Positions 32,081 to 39,266 of a stretch of 39,266 bases of DNA are shown piece after piece; the stretch's first letter is position 1; the number at the start of each line of letters is the position of its first letter. The position numbers and the translations under genes were made by a program. Below the pieces are notes generated by a model. That model was not told the DNA's origin and ran no database searches. It was given only the letters and a program-made list of their open reading frames with translations. The DNA is from Spirochaetota bacterium (GTDB taxonomy: Bacteria; Spirochaetota; UBA4802; UBA5550): positions 1 through 39,266 of the forward strand of contig JALOTL010000032.1 of assembly GCA_025457915.1 (NCBI GenBank), written 5' to 3'.

Positions 32081-32596
32081 ATGAAGGATGCTCTTGATTC
32101 GATCGACAAAAAAGACATAAGGGATTTTTTCTGCAGGGACTGGATGTCGCATGACGGCATCTGGTTCGCACAGTGCCTCAAGGAGATCGGCATTGAAAAA
32201 ACCAACGGGATCAACACGAACGGCATCAGGGTCATGGCCGCGGCGGAGATCAGGCGGCTCGTGAAGATGTTCAACGGAGGCTCCGGGTTCTTTTCGGGTT
32301 ACGAAGATCTCAGGACATTCCTTGCGAGCGCGATGGATTTCGTGAGGCCGGGGTTCATGGAGTTCGAGTTCTCCTTTCCGGAGAATGACGTGCTGCGCAT
32401 CGATTTTTCGAGGTGCTGGGCTCACGAAGGAGTGAAGCAGCTCGGGGTACTGGATGATTACGAATGCGCGGTGGTGATGAGGCTCAAGTCCTGGTTCGAG
32501 GGACTCGGGATCGGCTACGATCTGGCCCCGGACTTCACCCGCTGCCTGATGCATACAGGCGGAAAATGTTCATTCCAGTTTAAGATGAAGATGTGA
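32081..32596 (+). CDS. DUF6125-like protein, 171 aa
   Basis: The front part contains RDWMSHDGIWFAQCLKE and later AAAEIRRLVKMF, an arrangement recalled from the DUF6125 family. The second half has cysteines and histidines in a repeating pattern (CWAHEGVKQLG, YECAVVM, RCLMHTGGKC), which could bind a metal. The enzyme activity is unknown. It follows the hydrolase by 18 bases and overlaps the end of the convergent M55 gene by 17. Confidence 0.6.
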   Translation: MKDALDSIDKKDIRDFFCRDWMSHDGIWFAQCLKEIGIEKTNGINTNGIRVMAAAEIRRLVKMFNGGSGFFSGYEDLRTFLASAMDFVRPGFMEFEFSFPENDVLRIDFSRCWAHEGVKQLGVLDDYECAVVMRLKSWFEGLGIGYDLAPDFTRCLMHTGGKCSFQFKMKM

Positions 32597-33536
32597 CCTG
32601 CCGCCTGCCTGCCGCCTGCTCGCGTCTTATCAGGTCACGCGCGTTGCGCCTCACCCAGGCCAGCCCGGACCTGCCGTACAGGTTGTACAGCCCCAGTCCG
32701 GCGGGGAGGATTTTTTCCGTGAGAGGGGTCAGGTAGGCGAGCCTTATCAGCGAGCGGTACAGCCCGGCCATGTCTTCGGCCATGATGTAGATCTCTGCGC
32801 CCCGCCTTTTGAAATTCCACCTTGAGCATATCCTTTCGGCTTCTCCGGGACCGTCCCTCATCACCACCCTCGCGCTGAACGGTCCAGCGGGCAGGTAGGG
32901 GATGGCGCCGGCGTTGAGGAATGCCTTTGCCGCTGATGCCGCCAGTTTCTCCCTCCAGGCGCGGGGATCGAATCCCTCCCTGCCGGCGGTCTTGTCGATC
33001 GGGAATGTTATTATTCCATCGAGACGTCTTTCCGCATGTCTGCATGCTTCCGGGCACCCGGAGAAAAACAACGGCGCCGCGCCGAACGGTGCCAGCGACG
33101 ATGAGAAGAGCTCCGCCTCGGAAACCGGCTTTCCGTTGACCTCGAGCAGGGAAATCCTGGACGTCAGCGTGTGGGCGAGGAACCCGTCCGTGCCGGACGC
33201 CGCGTGCATGCCGGTCATCATCAATACCCCGGCCCCGCCGGGATCGCCGATTCCCGGGACGGGCCCGTTCCTGTATCCGTGGATTACCGCGGCCCTGCGG
33301 TCGATCAGCTCCGGGAGCAGGTTGTATCCGGTCCTGTGGAAGTCCTTCACCGTGACCGATTCGGCACCGCATTCGAAAAGCGCCCGGACAACCGCGTCGA
33401 CGTCGAGGGACATGCCGGCGCAGGCGCCGGGCCATCCCGGGTCCATGAATTCAGAATCGGATTTGCTCCAGCACCCGGTGCTTCCTTCAATGTCCGCTAT
33501 GACCAGTATTTTTTTTCTGTCGCCGGTTTCAGCCAT
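32580..33536 (-). CDS. M55-family D-aminopeptidase-like metalloprotein (DppA-like), 318 aa
   Basis: DppA-type enzymes cleave D-amino-acid peptides with a two-zinc site in a self-compartmentalised ring. All the key residues have equivalents at a constant offset of seven: D15 and E17 (VIADIEG), H67 (KDFHRTGYNL), H111 (TGMHAASG), H122 (LAHT) and E140 (NGKPVSE). The core (about 8-270) is M55-like. The last ~45 residues (LYNLYGRSGLAW and on) are extra and basic. The start at 33536 is plausible, but no strong ribosome-binding site was seen. The physiological substrate may be cell-wall D-Ala peptides. Confidence 0.82.
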   Translation of the reverse strand: MAETGDRKKILVIADIEGSTGCWSKSDSEFMDPGWPGACAGMSLDVDAVVRALFECGAESVTVKDFHRTGYNLLPELIDRRAAVIHGYRNGPVPGIGDPGGAGVLMMTGMHAASGTDGFLAHTLTSRISLLEVNGKPVSEAELFSSSLAPFGAAPLFFSGCPEACRHAERRLDGIITFPIDKTAGREGFDPRAWREKLAASAAKAFLNAGAIPYLPAGPFSARVVMRDGPGEAERICSRWNFKRRGAEIYIMAEDMAGLYRSLIRLAYLTPLTEKILPAGLGLYNLYGRSGLAWVRRNARDLIRREQAAGRRQVTSSS

Positions 33537-33700
33537 GATTTCAGGTCCGGCATTCCTTTTTGAACGGAACGCGGTTTTTTATCGTAATACAGGATGGCGT
33601 AAAATAAATAAATAATAAATTGAAAAAAATACAGTTATTAATGAAAAAGAAAACATTCCGGGAACGGTATTATCATGGATGCTACGCATGGCTCTGACGA

Positions 33701-33728
33701 AAAAAAGCCGCCATGAGGCGGCTTTTTT
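33701..33728. terminator. Intrinsic terminator after the lipase gene
   Basis: A perfect 12-bp stem with AAAAAAGCCGCC (33701-33712) and GGCGGCTTTTTT (33717-33728) and the loop ATGA. It ends the leftward lipase transcript 24 bases after its stop and can also stop rightward reading. Confidence 0.88.
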
Positions 33729-33752
33729 CCAGGATATGAAATATGGAGTGGC

Positions 33753-34664
33753 TTATAATGAACTTGAACTCAGAAGCTTCGCGATTTTTACATAGAATGC
33801 CTTGGCATCGAAGCCGGGAGTGAGACCCATAAGATGGTTGATTATCATGCCGTGGTCGCATCCGAACAGGCCGGTTTCGCATCCCCTGTATTCCCCCCAG
33901 ATCATGCTGGATACGGGAACGACGCCGTCATTGTCGCCTTCCCTGTCCTTCATCCACGCGTAGAAGGGGTAGAGGATGTTGTTGAACGGCGCGGGGGATA
34001 CTCCATAATACTTGTCGGCATAGCTGAAGTACCTTATGCCGGCTACGTTGGTTATGTACTGGTTGAAGACGACCATGTTCTCTGGGGTGAGCTGCTTGGT
34101 CGCCGCTATGAACCTGCTCTTGGCGTCGCCGCTTACGAGCTTGCCCCAGAAATTATCCATCACCCACTGAAGGGCGCCCATGGTCCCGGCGTTTATCTTG
34201 AGTATGAGTTGGGCCGCTGAAGTTCCGCGGTGCGGCGTCGCGACTGAAGTTATCGATGCGACTTTCAGCTTCATGTCCGCAAAGCAGGATACCATGTACC
34301 TGGAAGTCGTTCCGCCCATGGAGTGGCCTATGATGTTGACCTTCTGCGCGCCGGTAACGGCCAGCACCTGGAGGACGAACTGTCTCAACTGCGGGCCCCT
34401 CTGGTCGTCCGTGTTGAACGCGTTGACCGTATTGGCGACGAAGATGCCGTCATTCAGGCTGCCGACCTTGACTTTGCTTTCGAGGTTGCTTTCAATGCCC
34501 CAGAAATACGGTATTGCGCCGAGAAAGGCGTCTGATCCGGCCCAGCCGTGGATCAGGATTATCGGATATTTGACATTAATTTTACTTGAGCCGCCCGCGA
34601 AAACAGGGAGGCTTATCATCAGGGCTAAAATAATACACGCAGAAGTCACCAGAACTTTTTTCAT
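33753..34664 (-). CDS. Secreted triacylglycerol lipase (family I-like), 303 aa
   Basis: A signal peptide (about 1-23, ending VFA) exports the enzyme. The oxyanion region IILIHGWAG starts the hydrolase domain. GHSMGG holds S115, GDNDGVVPVSS gives D246, and GCDHGMIIN gives H271. NDGVVP and the nearby DH pattern are those of Pseudomonas/Burkholderia-type family I lipases, which also bind calcium there. C262 and C269 may form the disulphide. Such lipases often need a foldase (Lif), but none is present in the window, so this may be a self-folding subtype. ATG 34664 has GAGGAGGG upstream. Confidence 0.9.
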   Translation of the reverse strand: MKKVLVTSACIILALMISLPVFAGGSSKINVKYPIILIHGWAGSDAFLGAIPYFWGIESNLESKVKVGSLNDGIFVANTVNAFNTDDQRGPQLRQFVLQVLAVTGAQKVNIIGHSMGGTTSRYMVSCFADMKLKVASITSVATPHRGTSAAQLILKINAGTMGALQWVMDNFWGKLVSGDAKSRFIAATKQLTPENMVVFNQYITNVAGIRYFSYADKYYGVSPAPFNNILYPFYAWMKDREGDNDGVVPVSSMIWGEYRGCETGLFGCDHGMIINHLMGLTPGFDAKAFYVKIAKLLSSSSL

Positions 34665-34701
34665 AAACCCTCCTCTATCTTTCTCTTTATATATTGAAGA
34701 A

Positions 34702-34729
34702 AATTTAACAAAAGAGTGAATTAAGTCAA
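34702..34729 (-). promoter_or_regulatory. Possible promoter of the lipase gene
   Basis: On the minus strand, TTGACT (complement of 34724-34729) is followed after 16 bases by TAAATT (complement of 34702-34707). The surrounding spacer to 34846 is very AT-rich. Confidence 0.4.
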
Positions 34730-34846
34730 TAAAAAAAATTCCGTCTGGACGGTTTTTTTAATAAACACTATTTGAAATATAGTTTATTTTAATTTGAATT
34801 AAGATTTCTACTATTATAATAATCTGTTTAAATATTCAGTTTTTGA

Positions 34847-36259
34847 TTAATTATGTCTGATGACTACTTTGATTGAAGAAGAATCCCCCGCGGTCCTGAA
34901 CGCTTCGGGCAGGGAAGTGACCGGGAATTCATGTGTTATAATCGAGTCTTTTAGCGAAGAAAAAAGGCCGCTGTTTTCCTTTATAAATCCTATAGTTTTC
35001 CTGAAATCACCGCACCTGGAGGATTTCAGCCTTCCGCCGGAATTTATGTAGTCAAGGAGCGGGTTGCCGGAGGTTTCTCCCCTGAAGAATATCGTGCCGC
35101 AGGGCCTTGCCAGGGAGTTTTCATTGTTTTTTTCCGGTCTTATGCACATATCTATTTCCGCCGGCGAACGCGCTATGCAGGCGTCGAACCTCGGGAGCCT
35201 CCCTTTCATCGCATCGGACCGCAGGAAGGCCGCGGCTTCGCTGAAATCCCCGCTGAATGTCCCGGGCCCGGCTTTTCCGGCCGCCGGAATAGGGTTCGAT
35301 GGATCGAAAATCAGCCTTTCACGCCTGCTGATATCAAATAGTGATGCTTCAAAATATTTTTCATCGAGCGGCAGAATGGACAGTTCGTCCACTACAAGAC
35401 CGGTCAGGTTCGACAGCCCGTGAAAGGGCAGGCCGTTCGTCGATTTGAGATGGATTTCGGCCGGTGCGAGTCTGATCGCCGCATCGAGCCCGTCAGCGGT
35501 TCCGCTGGCGTCGAAGACGGTGTCGAATGCGCCGGAATAAGCCCCGGGTTTTTCGCGCCTGATGTCGATCGCCGCGTCCGCGCCGAGCTTCATGGAGAGG
35601 TCGAGGAGACGGCCGTGTCTTCCGATGGCCGTGATCCGGAAGTCGACGCCGGCAGAGTTCCTGTGAAACGCGAGAGCCGCGATTATCAGCAGCCCGAGCC
35701 TTCCGGTGCCGAGCACGGCCACCGAGCCGCCCTTAGCCGGCCGGGATGAATCCAGGGCGTGAAGCGCAGCCGCGAAGGGTTCGATGAGCACCGCTGTCTC
35801 CGGGTCGATGCCGTCCGCTAATATGACGGCGTTTACAGGCGCGAGAAAATACCCGCCGAAGCCCCCGGGCAGCCTGTCTATGCCGAGCACCATCCTTTCC
35901 GGGCAGTGGTTCTGAAGCCCCGAAGCGCAGAATGCGTCATGGTTTTTATCTCCCCTTGCCGCGTGGGAGTCGTTAATCTCTACGACGAAATACCTGCCGG
36001 GCGATCCCGGTTCTTCCGCCGCGACCTCGTGTCCCAGCACCTGTGGTAGGGGGAAGGGGAGACGGTTTCTTGAAAGGTCGGTCGAGCATATGCCGCAATA
36101 TACGGTCTTCATCAGCCTGTATCCGGGACCCGTTTCAAGGTATAAGGCACCGTTCCTTTTAACGGTCCAACCCGTCCCGGTTCCGCCCTCGTAGGAATAA
36201 AGGGCTTCGGAAAACGTTCCGTCCCTGTTGTATTCAAGCGCCGTAAAATCCGCAGTCAT
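34847..36259 (-). CDS. Medium-chain dehydrogenase (zinc alcohol dehydrogenase-like), enlarged, 470 aa
   Basis: The catalytic zinc ligands are present as CGICSTD (C55) and VLGHEV (H77, E78). The Rossmann NAD(P)-binding loop is VLGTGRLGLL (about 177-187). The structural-zinc lobe keeps only its last two cysteines (CASGLQNHC, C111 and C119); the first two positions are Lys and Asp. The chain is about 100 residues longer than the usual ~350, mainly through an insertion around residues 290-390 (LPLDEKYFEASLFDISRRE and on). The substrate is not predictable. It is monocistronic, with an AT-rich spacer of 180 bases on its 3' side. Confidence 0.75.
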   Translation of the reverse strand: MTADFTALEYNRDGTFSEALYSYEGGTGTGWTVKRNGALYLETGPGYRLMKTVYCGICSTDLSRNRLPFPLPQVLGHEVAAEEPGSPGRYFVVEINDSHAARGDKNHDAFCASGLQNHCPERMVLGIDRLPGGFGGYFLAPVNAVILADGIDPETAVLIEPFAAALHALDSSRPAKGGSVAVLGTGRLGLLIIAALAFHRNSAGVDFRITAIGRHGRLLDLSMKLGADAAIDIRREKPGAYSGAFDTVFDASGTADGLDAAIRLAPAEIHLKSTNGLPFHGLSNLTGLVVDELSILPLDEKYFEASLFDISRRERLIFDPSNPIPAAGKAGPGTFSGDFSEAAAFLRSDAMKGRLPRFDACIARSPAEIDMCIRPEKNNENSLARPCGTIFFRGETSGNPLLDYINSGGRLKSSRCGDFRKTIGFIKENSGLFSSLKDSIITHEFPVTSLPEAFRTAGDSSSIKVVIRHN

Positions 36260-36536
36260 TCGGCCCCTCCGATATTAATCCATTGTTTCATGGGGTTTTT
36301 GGGATCTGTCAAATTATAATTCTGCAAACTGCCGGATATGTTTTGGGGAATGAAAATATACCGGAAAAAGCCCGGGCATCCTGCTTTTCGTGAAAACGTG
36401 TAAAATAAAAAAAATATTAAAATTTTTTGTCAGTTTTAGCGGTTTTTCGACGCTTATGATTAACTGATATATTTTTCATGAATTTTACAGATGTTTGAAG
36501 TATTCATTAAAGCGATCATCAAGGGAGACCATTTAA

Positions 36537-36890
36537 ATGATAAAGCTATTAAACGCAACGCTATGCATTATCATAGCCTTCGTTTTAAATGCCTGCATGC
36601 AGGCCGCGCCCTCAAATTTAACTGTCTGCAGGGGAAAGTGCAGGGTGCAGTGGAGCCCAAACAGGGAAAAGGCTGTAAACTCGTCTGGAGGAGGATACAG
36701 GGTCTATTACTGCAAGAGGCAGTCATTTAAAATTACTGAATCAGACGTTTCAATGAAGGAAGTGCCTTACGTTACGGGGCCTCTTGCTCCGATCTTTGCG
36801 GACATCGATCCCGGGAAGGACACCTGTTACATAAAGGTGACGGCCTATTCATCCCTTAACGGCGGATCCGAGAGTGCCCCGTCAAATTGA
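36537..36890 (+). CDS. Small lipoprotein with fibronectin-type-III-like domain, 117 aa
   Basis: A lipobox LNAC gives C20 as the acylated residue. The mature ~97 residues read as one fibronectin III-like beta-sandwich: CRVQWSPNRE, YRVYYCKRQSF and the last strand CYIKVTAYSSLNGGSES. Four more cysteines may form two disulphides. GGGAG lies nine bases before the ATG. The subtilase gene starts 16 bases after its stop, so the two are almost certainly one transcription unit. It could be a surface partner or substrate of that protease. Confidence 0.72.
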   Translation: MIKLLNATLCIIIAFVLNACMQAAPSNLTVCRGKCRVQWSPNREKAVNSSGGGYRVYYCKRQSFKITESDVSMKEVPYVTGPLAPIFADIDPGKDTCYIKVTAYSSLNGGSESAPSN

Positions 36891-36906
36891 AACATGGAGA
36901 AATATC

Positions 36907-38823
36907 ATGAACGGAATCATCAAACTCGTTCCAATTAAAATAATAATCATCACAATCGCCCTGGTGGGGGCTTTAGCGGTTTCTCTCAAATCTTCATTGA
37001 GGACGGCCAATTTTGAGCGTATGAAACGCGATCAATATAAAAAGGACGAGGTGATTGTAAAGTTCAGTAAAAAGGCATCCGCGGTTAACGCAAGAAACAG
37101 GGCGTATTCCATCGGAAGGTCTTTCAGGGAACTGAGGAAAAGCGGGCACTTCCTGATAAAACTTGACGGGAAAAAGAAGGTAGGTGACGTCATTGAGTCG
37201 TTGAGAAACGACCCGGACGTGGAGTACGTCCAGCCCAATTACATTTACAGGATAATGGCGGCGCCGAATGATCCGGAATTCGGCCAGCTCTGGGGGCTCG
37301 GCAATACCGGTCAGAAAATAAATACCGGCAGTTATTCAGCGCACAATCCCGGCACCGCCGGTTCGGATATGGACGCGATGAAGGCCTGGGATGAAATAAC
37401 CGACTGCAGCGGCGTAACCGTGGCGGTTGTCGATACCGGGATAAACTACAACCATGACGATCTTGCCGCAAACATGTGGGACGGATCGGCCTGCAAAGAT
37501 GAAAAAGGGAATCCGCTGGGCGGGTGCATCCACGGATATAATTTTTTCAGCGGCACCAGGGACCCTGAGGACCAGAACGGACACGGCACCCATGTTTCCG
37601 GAACGATAGGCGCCGTCGGCAACAACGGTACCGGTACTGCCGGCATATGCTGGAATGTAAAGATCATGGCGGTCAGGGTGACCGATGCCCTGGGATATAC
37701 CGACAGCGCGACGATATCGAGGGGCATAGACTTTGCTGTGCAAAACGGCGCCAGGGTGATAAACCTCAGCCTCGGCGGACCGCTTGATCCTCTTTCACCG
37801 GGGGATTTAAACCTGTATGAGGCCCTTGAGAGATCGAAGGCCGCGGGCGCGGTCGCTGTTGCGGCAGCCGGAAATGAAGGCAGGGACAACGACTCGGTAA
37901 AAACCGTTCCCTGCGATTTCAAGATGGCCAACCAGTTTTTTATTTCCGGTAAATGGGTAAAGAAGTCCGGGCTTGACAATTTAATCTGCGTTGCGGCCCT
38001 CGACCAGAATTTCTCAATGGCCTCGTTTACCAATTACGGTACCGAAAGCGTGGACCTGGGCGCCCCGGGGACCAATATAGTGAGCGAATGGTTCGCTACC
38101 ACCAGGACCATAACCGATGATTTCAATGATTCCGGCGCTTTTGACTGGATTTCCGGCGCCCCGCTTGAATGGGGATACGTAAGGCACATGGGCATGGACT
38201 GCCTGGCTAATCCTTTTTCTTTTGACTGGTACTGGTCAATTTATCAAAGCAATCTCGATTCGATGGCATACAAGACATTCGCCCTTGCCGGGACGGAGAA
38301 CGCGGTCAAGCTCCAGTTCGCGTCCAAGTTCGAGGTCGAGTCGGGTTACGATTATTTCGAGATATGTTTCGACAACAAATCGGGTTATCCGGAACACGTG
38401 CTCGACATGTGGACGGGAAAAACCCCCGGCGATAATTTTTATTTATTCGAGTACGATCTGTCTCATTGCGCGGGTTCAAACGCCTGCACGGTCGGGTTTA
38501 AGCTGTTTTCCGACAGCGTCAGCGCCTACAGGGGCGTTGCCGTGACCTATTTCAACCTCATATGCGACACATACAATAATACCGGGTACAACACGGTTCA
38601 CGGTACATCCATGGCCGCCCCTCACGTTTCAGGGCTTGCCGCAATACTGTTCGCGTACAATCCCGATTATACGGGCAGGGACGTAGTCGGCTCGATAAAA
38701 GGGGGAGGGAAGCCAGTATCGTCGCTGTCAGGAAATACCATAACCGGAAAAGCGGCTAACGCGTTCGGGTCCGTCTGTTTCATAAATCCACCAGAAGGGG
38801 TGATCGCAACGGCGGTGGAATGA
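36907..38823 (+). CDS. Secreted subtilisin-like serine protease (S8) with an inserted domain, 638 aa
   Basis: A membrane helix or signal peptide (about 9-29) is followed by an I9/fervidolysin-like propeptide (about 45-118, ending VEYVQPNYIY). The catalytic residues are D176 (VAVVDTGIN), H226 (NGHGTHVSG), the oxyanion N323 (AAGNEG) and S568 (HGTSMAAPHVSG). N and S lie 245 residues apart instead of about 66 in subtilisin. The extra stretch (about 395-555) has a jelly-roll-like pattern (FASKFEVESGYDYFEICFDN) and may be a binding domain. The start at 36907 has GGAG seven bases upstream. It follows the lipoprotein gene by 16 bases. It probably processes external proteins. Confidence 0.9.
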   Translation: MNGIIKLVPIKIIIITIALVGALAVSLKSSLRTANFERMKRDQYKKDEVIVKFSKKASAVNARNRAYSIGRSFRELRKSGHFLIKLDGKKKVGDVIESLRNDPDVEYVQPNYIYRIMAAPNDPEFGQLWGLGNTGQKINTGSYSAHNPGTAGSDMDAMKAWDEITDCSGVTVAVVDTGINYNHDDLAANMWDGSACKDEKGNPLGGCIHGYNFFSGTRDPEDQNGHGTHVSGTIGAVGNNGTGTAGICWNVKIMAVRVTDALGYTDSATISRGIDFAVQNGARVINLSLGGPLDPLSPGDLNLYEALERSKAAGAVAVAAAGNEGRDNDSVKTVPCDFKMANQFFISGKWVKKSGLDNLICVAALDQNFSMASFTNYGTESVDLGAPGTNIVSEWFATTRTITDDFNDSGAFDWISGAPLEWGYVRHMGMDCLANPFSFDWYWSIYQSNLDSMAYKTFALAGTENAVKLQFASKFEVESGYDYFEICFDNKSGYPEHVLDMWTGKTPGDNFYLFEYDLSHCAGSNACTVGFKLFSDSVSAYRGVAVTYFNLICDTYNNTGYNTVHGTSMAAPHVSGLAAILFAYNPDYTGRDVVGSIKGGGKPVSSLSGNTITGKAANAFGSVCFINPPEGVIATAVE

Positions 38824-38897
38824 TCTGCCTGCCCGGCGGGGTTTGCCGAAATCAAGCGGTATGGATAATTGAATGGGAATATGCAGAAAGATATCTT

Positions 38898-38936
38898 ATA
38901 TAATCCCTCCCGTACCGGATACGGGAGGGATTATAT
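38898..38936. terminator. Intrinsic terminator between the subtilase and SDR genes
   Basis: A perfect 17-bp inverted repeat (arms 38898-38914 and 38920-38936) around CCGGA, GC-rich at its core and AT-rich at its ends. It lies between two convergent genes and can serve both. Confidence 0.85.
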
Positions 38937-38938
38937 AT

Positions 38939-39266
38939 TTATGCCAGCATCCCCCCGTCGACGACATAGGTGCTGCCGGTAACGTAAGAGGCGTGGTCGG
39001 AAAGAAGAAACACTGCCACCCCAGCCATCTCCTCAGGCCTGGCTATCCTTCCCAGTGGAATCGACGACAGGACCATTTTAAGAATATTTTCATTATTCGT
39101 GAGGGCCGAAGAAAACTTCGTATCCGTCAGTCCCGGCAGAAGAGCGTTGACCCGTATGCCGTACCTTGCAAGCTCCTTCGCGAATGATTTCGTCATTGCG
39201 ATTACTCCGGCCTTGGTCACAGAATATACCCCCTGGAAAGGCGCGGGCTTGATTCCGTTCACGGAG
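38939..39266 (-). CDS. Short-chain dehydrogenase/reductase, C-terminal part (runs off the window)
   Basis: The visible 108 residues include YSVTKAG (catalytic YxxxK), RVNALLPGLTDT (the PG motif after the active site) and SDHASYVTGSTYVVDGGM, a typical classical SDR C-terminus. The frame is open to the right edge, so the Rossmann N-terminus and start lie beyond 39266. The enzyme uses NAD(P)H on a carbonyl or hydroxyl substrate that cannot be told from this part. It is convergent with the subtilase. Confidence 0.88.
   Translation of the reverse strand, partial: SVNGIKPAPFQGVYSVTKAGVIAMTKSFAKELARYGIRVNALLPGLTDTKFSSALTNNENILKMVLSSIPLGRIARPEEMAGVAVFLLSDHASYVTGSTYVVDGGMLA

Overview
The window reads as ordinary chromosome of a Gram-negative, probably anaerobic or facultative free-living bacterium. 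Supporting signs are outer-membrane-type lipoproteins, a beta-barrel protein, a tungsten/molybdenum aldehyde oxidoreductase, a two-cluster ferredoxin-nitroreductase, a nickel-pincer lactate racemase homologue and a piece of a corrinoid acetyl-CoA-synthase/HgcA-like protein. Coding DNA is fairly GC-rich with heavy AGG arginine use, and spacers are AT-rich. The mix of a SpoIIE-type phosphatase with a six-helix sensor, a class III cyclase and many lipoproteins fits an environmental spirochaete or a deltaproteobacterial lineage. The sequence alone does not settle this. No rRNA, tRNA, CRISPR array, insertion sequence or prophage was seen.

Layout. 1-6.5 kb: tail of an MFS transporter with a one-base frameshift, a radical SAM protein, a very small gene that looks like an ArfA-type ribosome-rescue factor with a transcription terminator inside its reading frame, a methyltransferase, aldehyde ferredoxin oxidoreductase back to back with a ferredoxin-nitroreductase, and a cation-efflux protein. 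6.5-15 kb: envelope and signalling genes (Ig-like lipoprotein, secreted serpin, SpoIIE phosphatase, beta-barrel protein, LarA homologue, periplasmic protein, XRE-cupin regulator with a 39-residue membrane protein ahead of it). 15-25.3 kb: a 949-residue poly-serine/Tim44-like/zinc-ribbon membrane protein, a class III cyclase, two small envelope genes, and a tightly packed UPF0182-malQ-lipoprotein unit, then a CBS protein. 25.6-30 kb: hisF, a zinc-ribbon membrane protein, a GDXG esterase, then a cascade of overlapping micro-genes ending in a 126-residue protein, and a WYL regulator with a near-consensus promoter that starts inside the previous stop codon. 30-39 kb: a palindrome-rich repeat beside a truncated corrinoid-protein gene, a small cysteine-rich protein, hydrolases, an M55 aminopeptidase, a secreted lipase, an unusual alcohol dehydrogenase, and a secreted subtilase with a domain inserted before its catalytic serine. 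An SDR gene runs off the right end.

Most genes stand alone or in pairs with their own promoters and terminators. The clearest multi-gene units are UPF0182-malQ-lipoprotein and the micro-gene cascade. The two observations that most deserve follow-up are the ArfA-like gene that should be made from a non-stop mRNA (1602-1811) and the duplicated aromatic micro-genes chained by ATGA-type overlaps (28047-28846).
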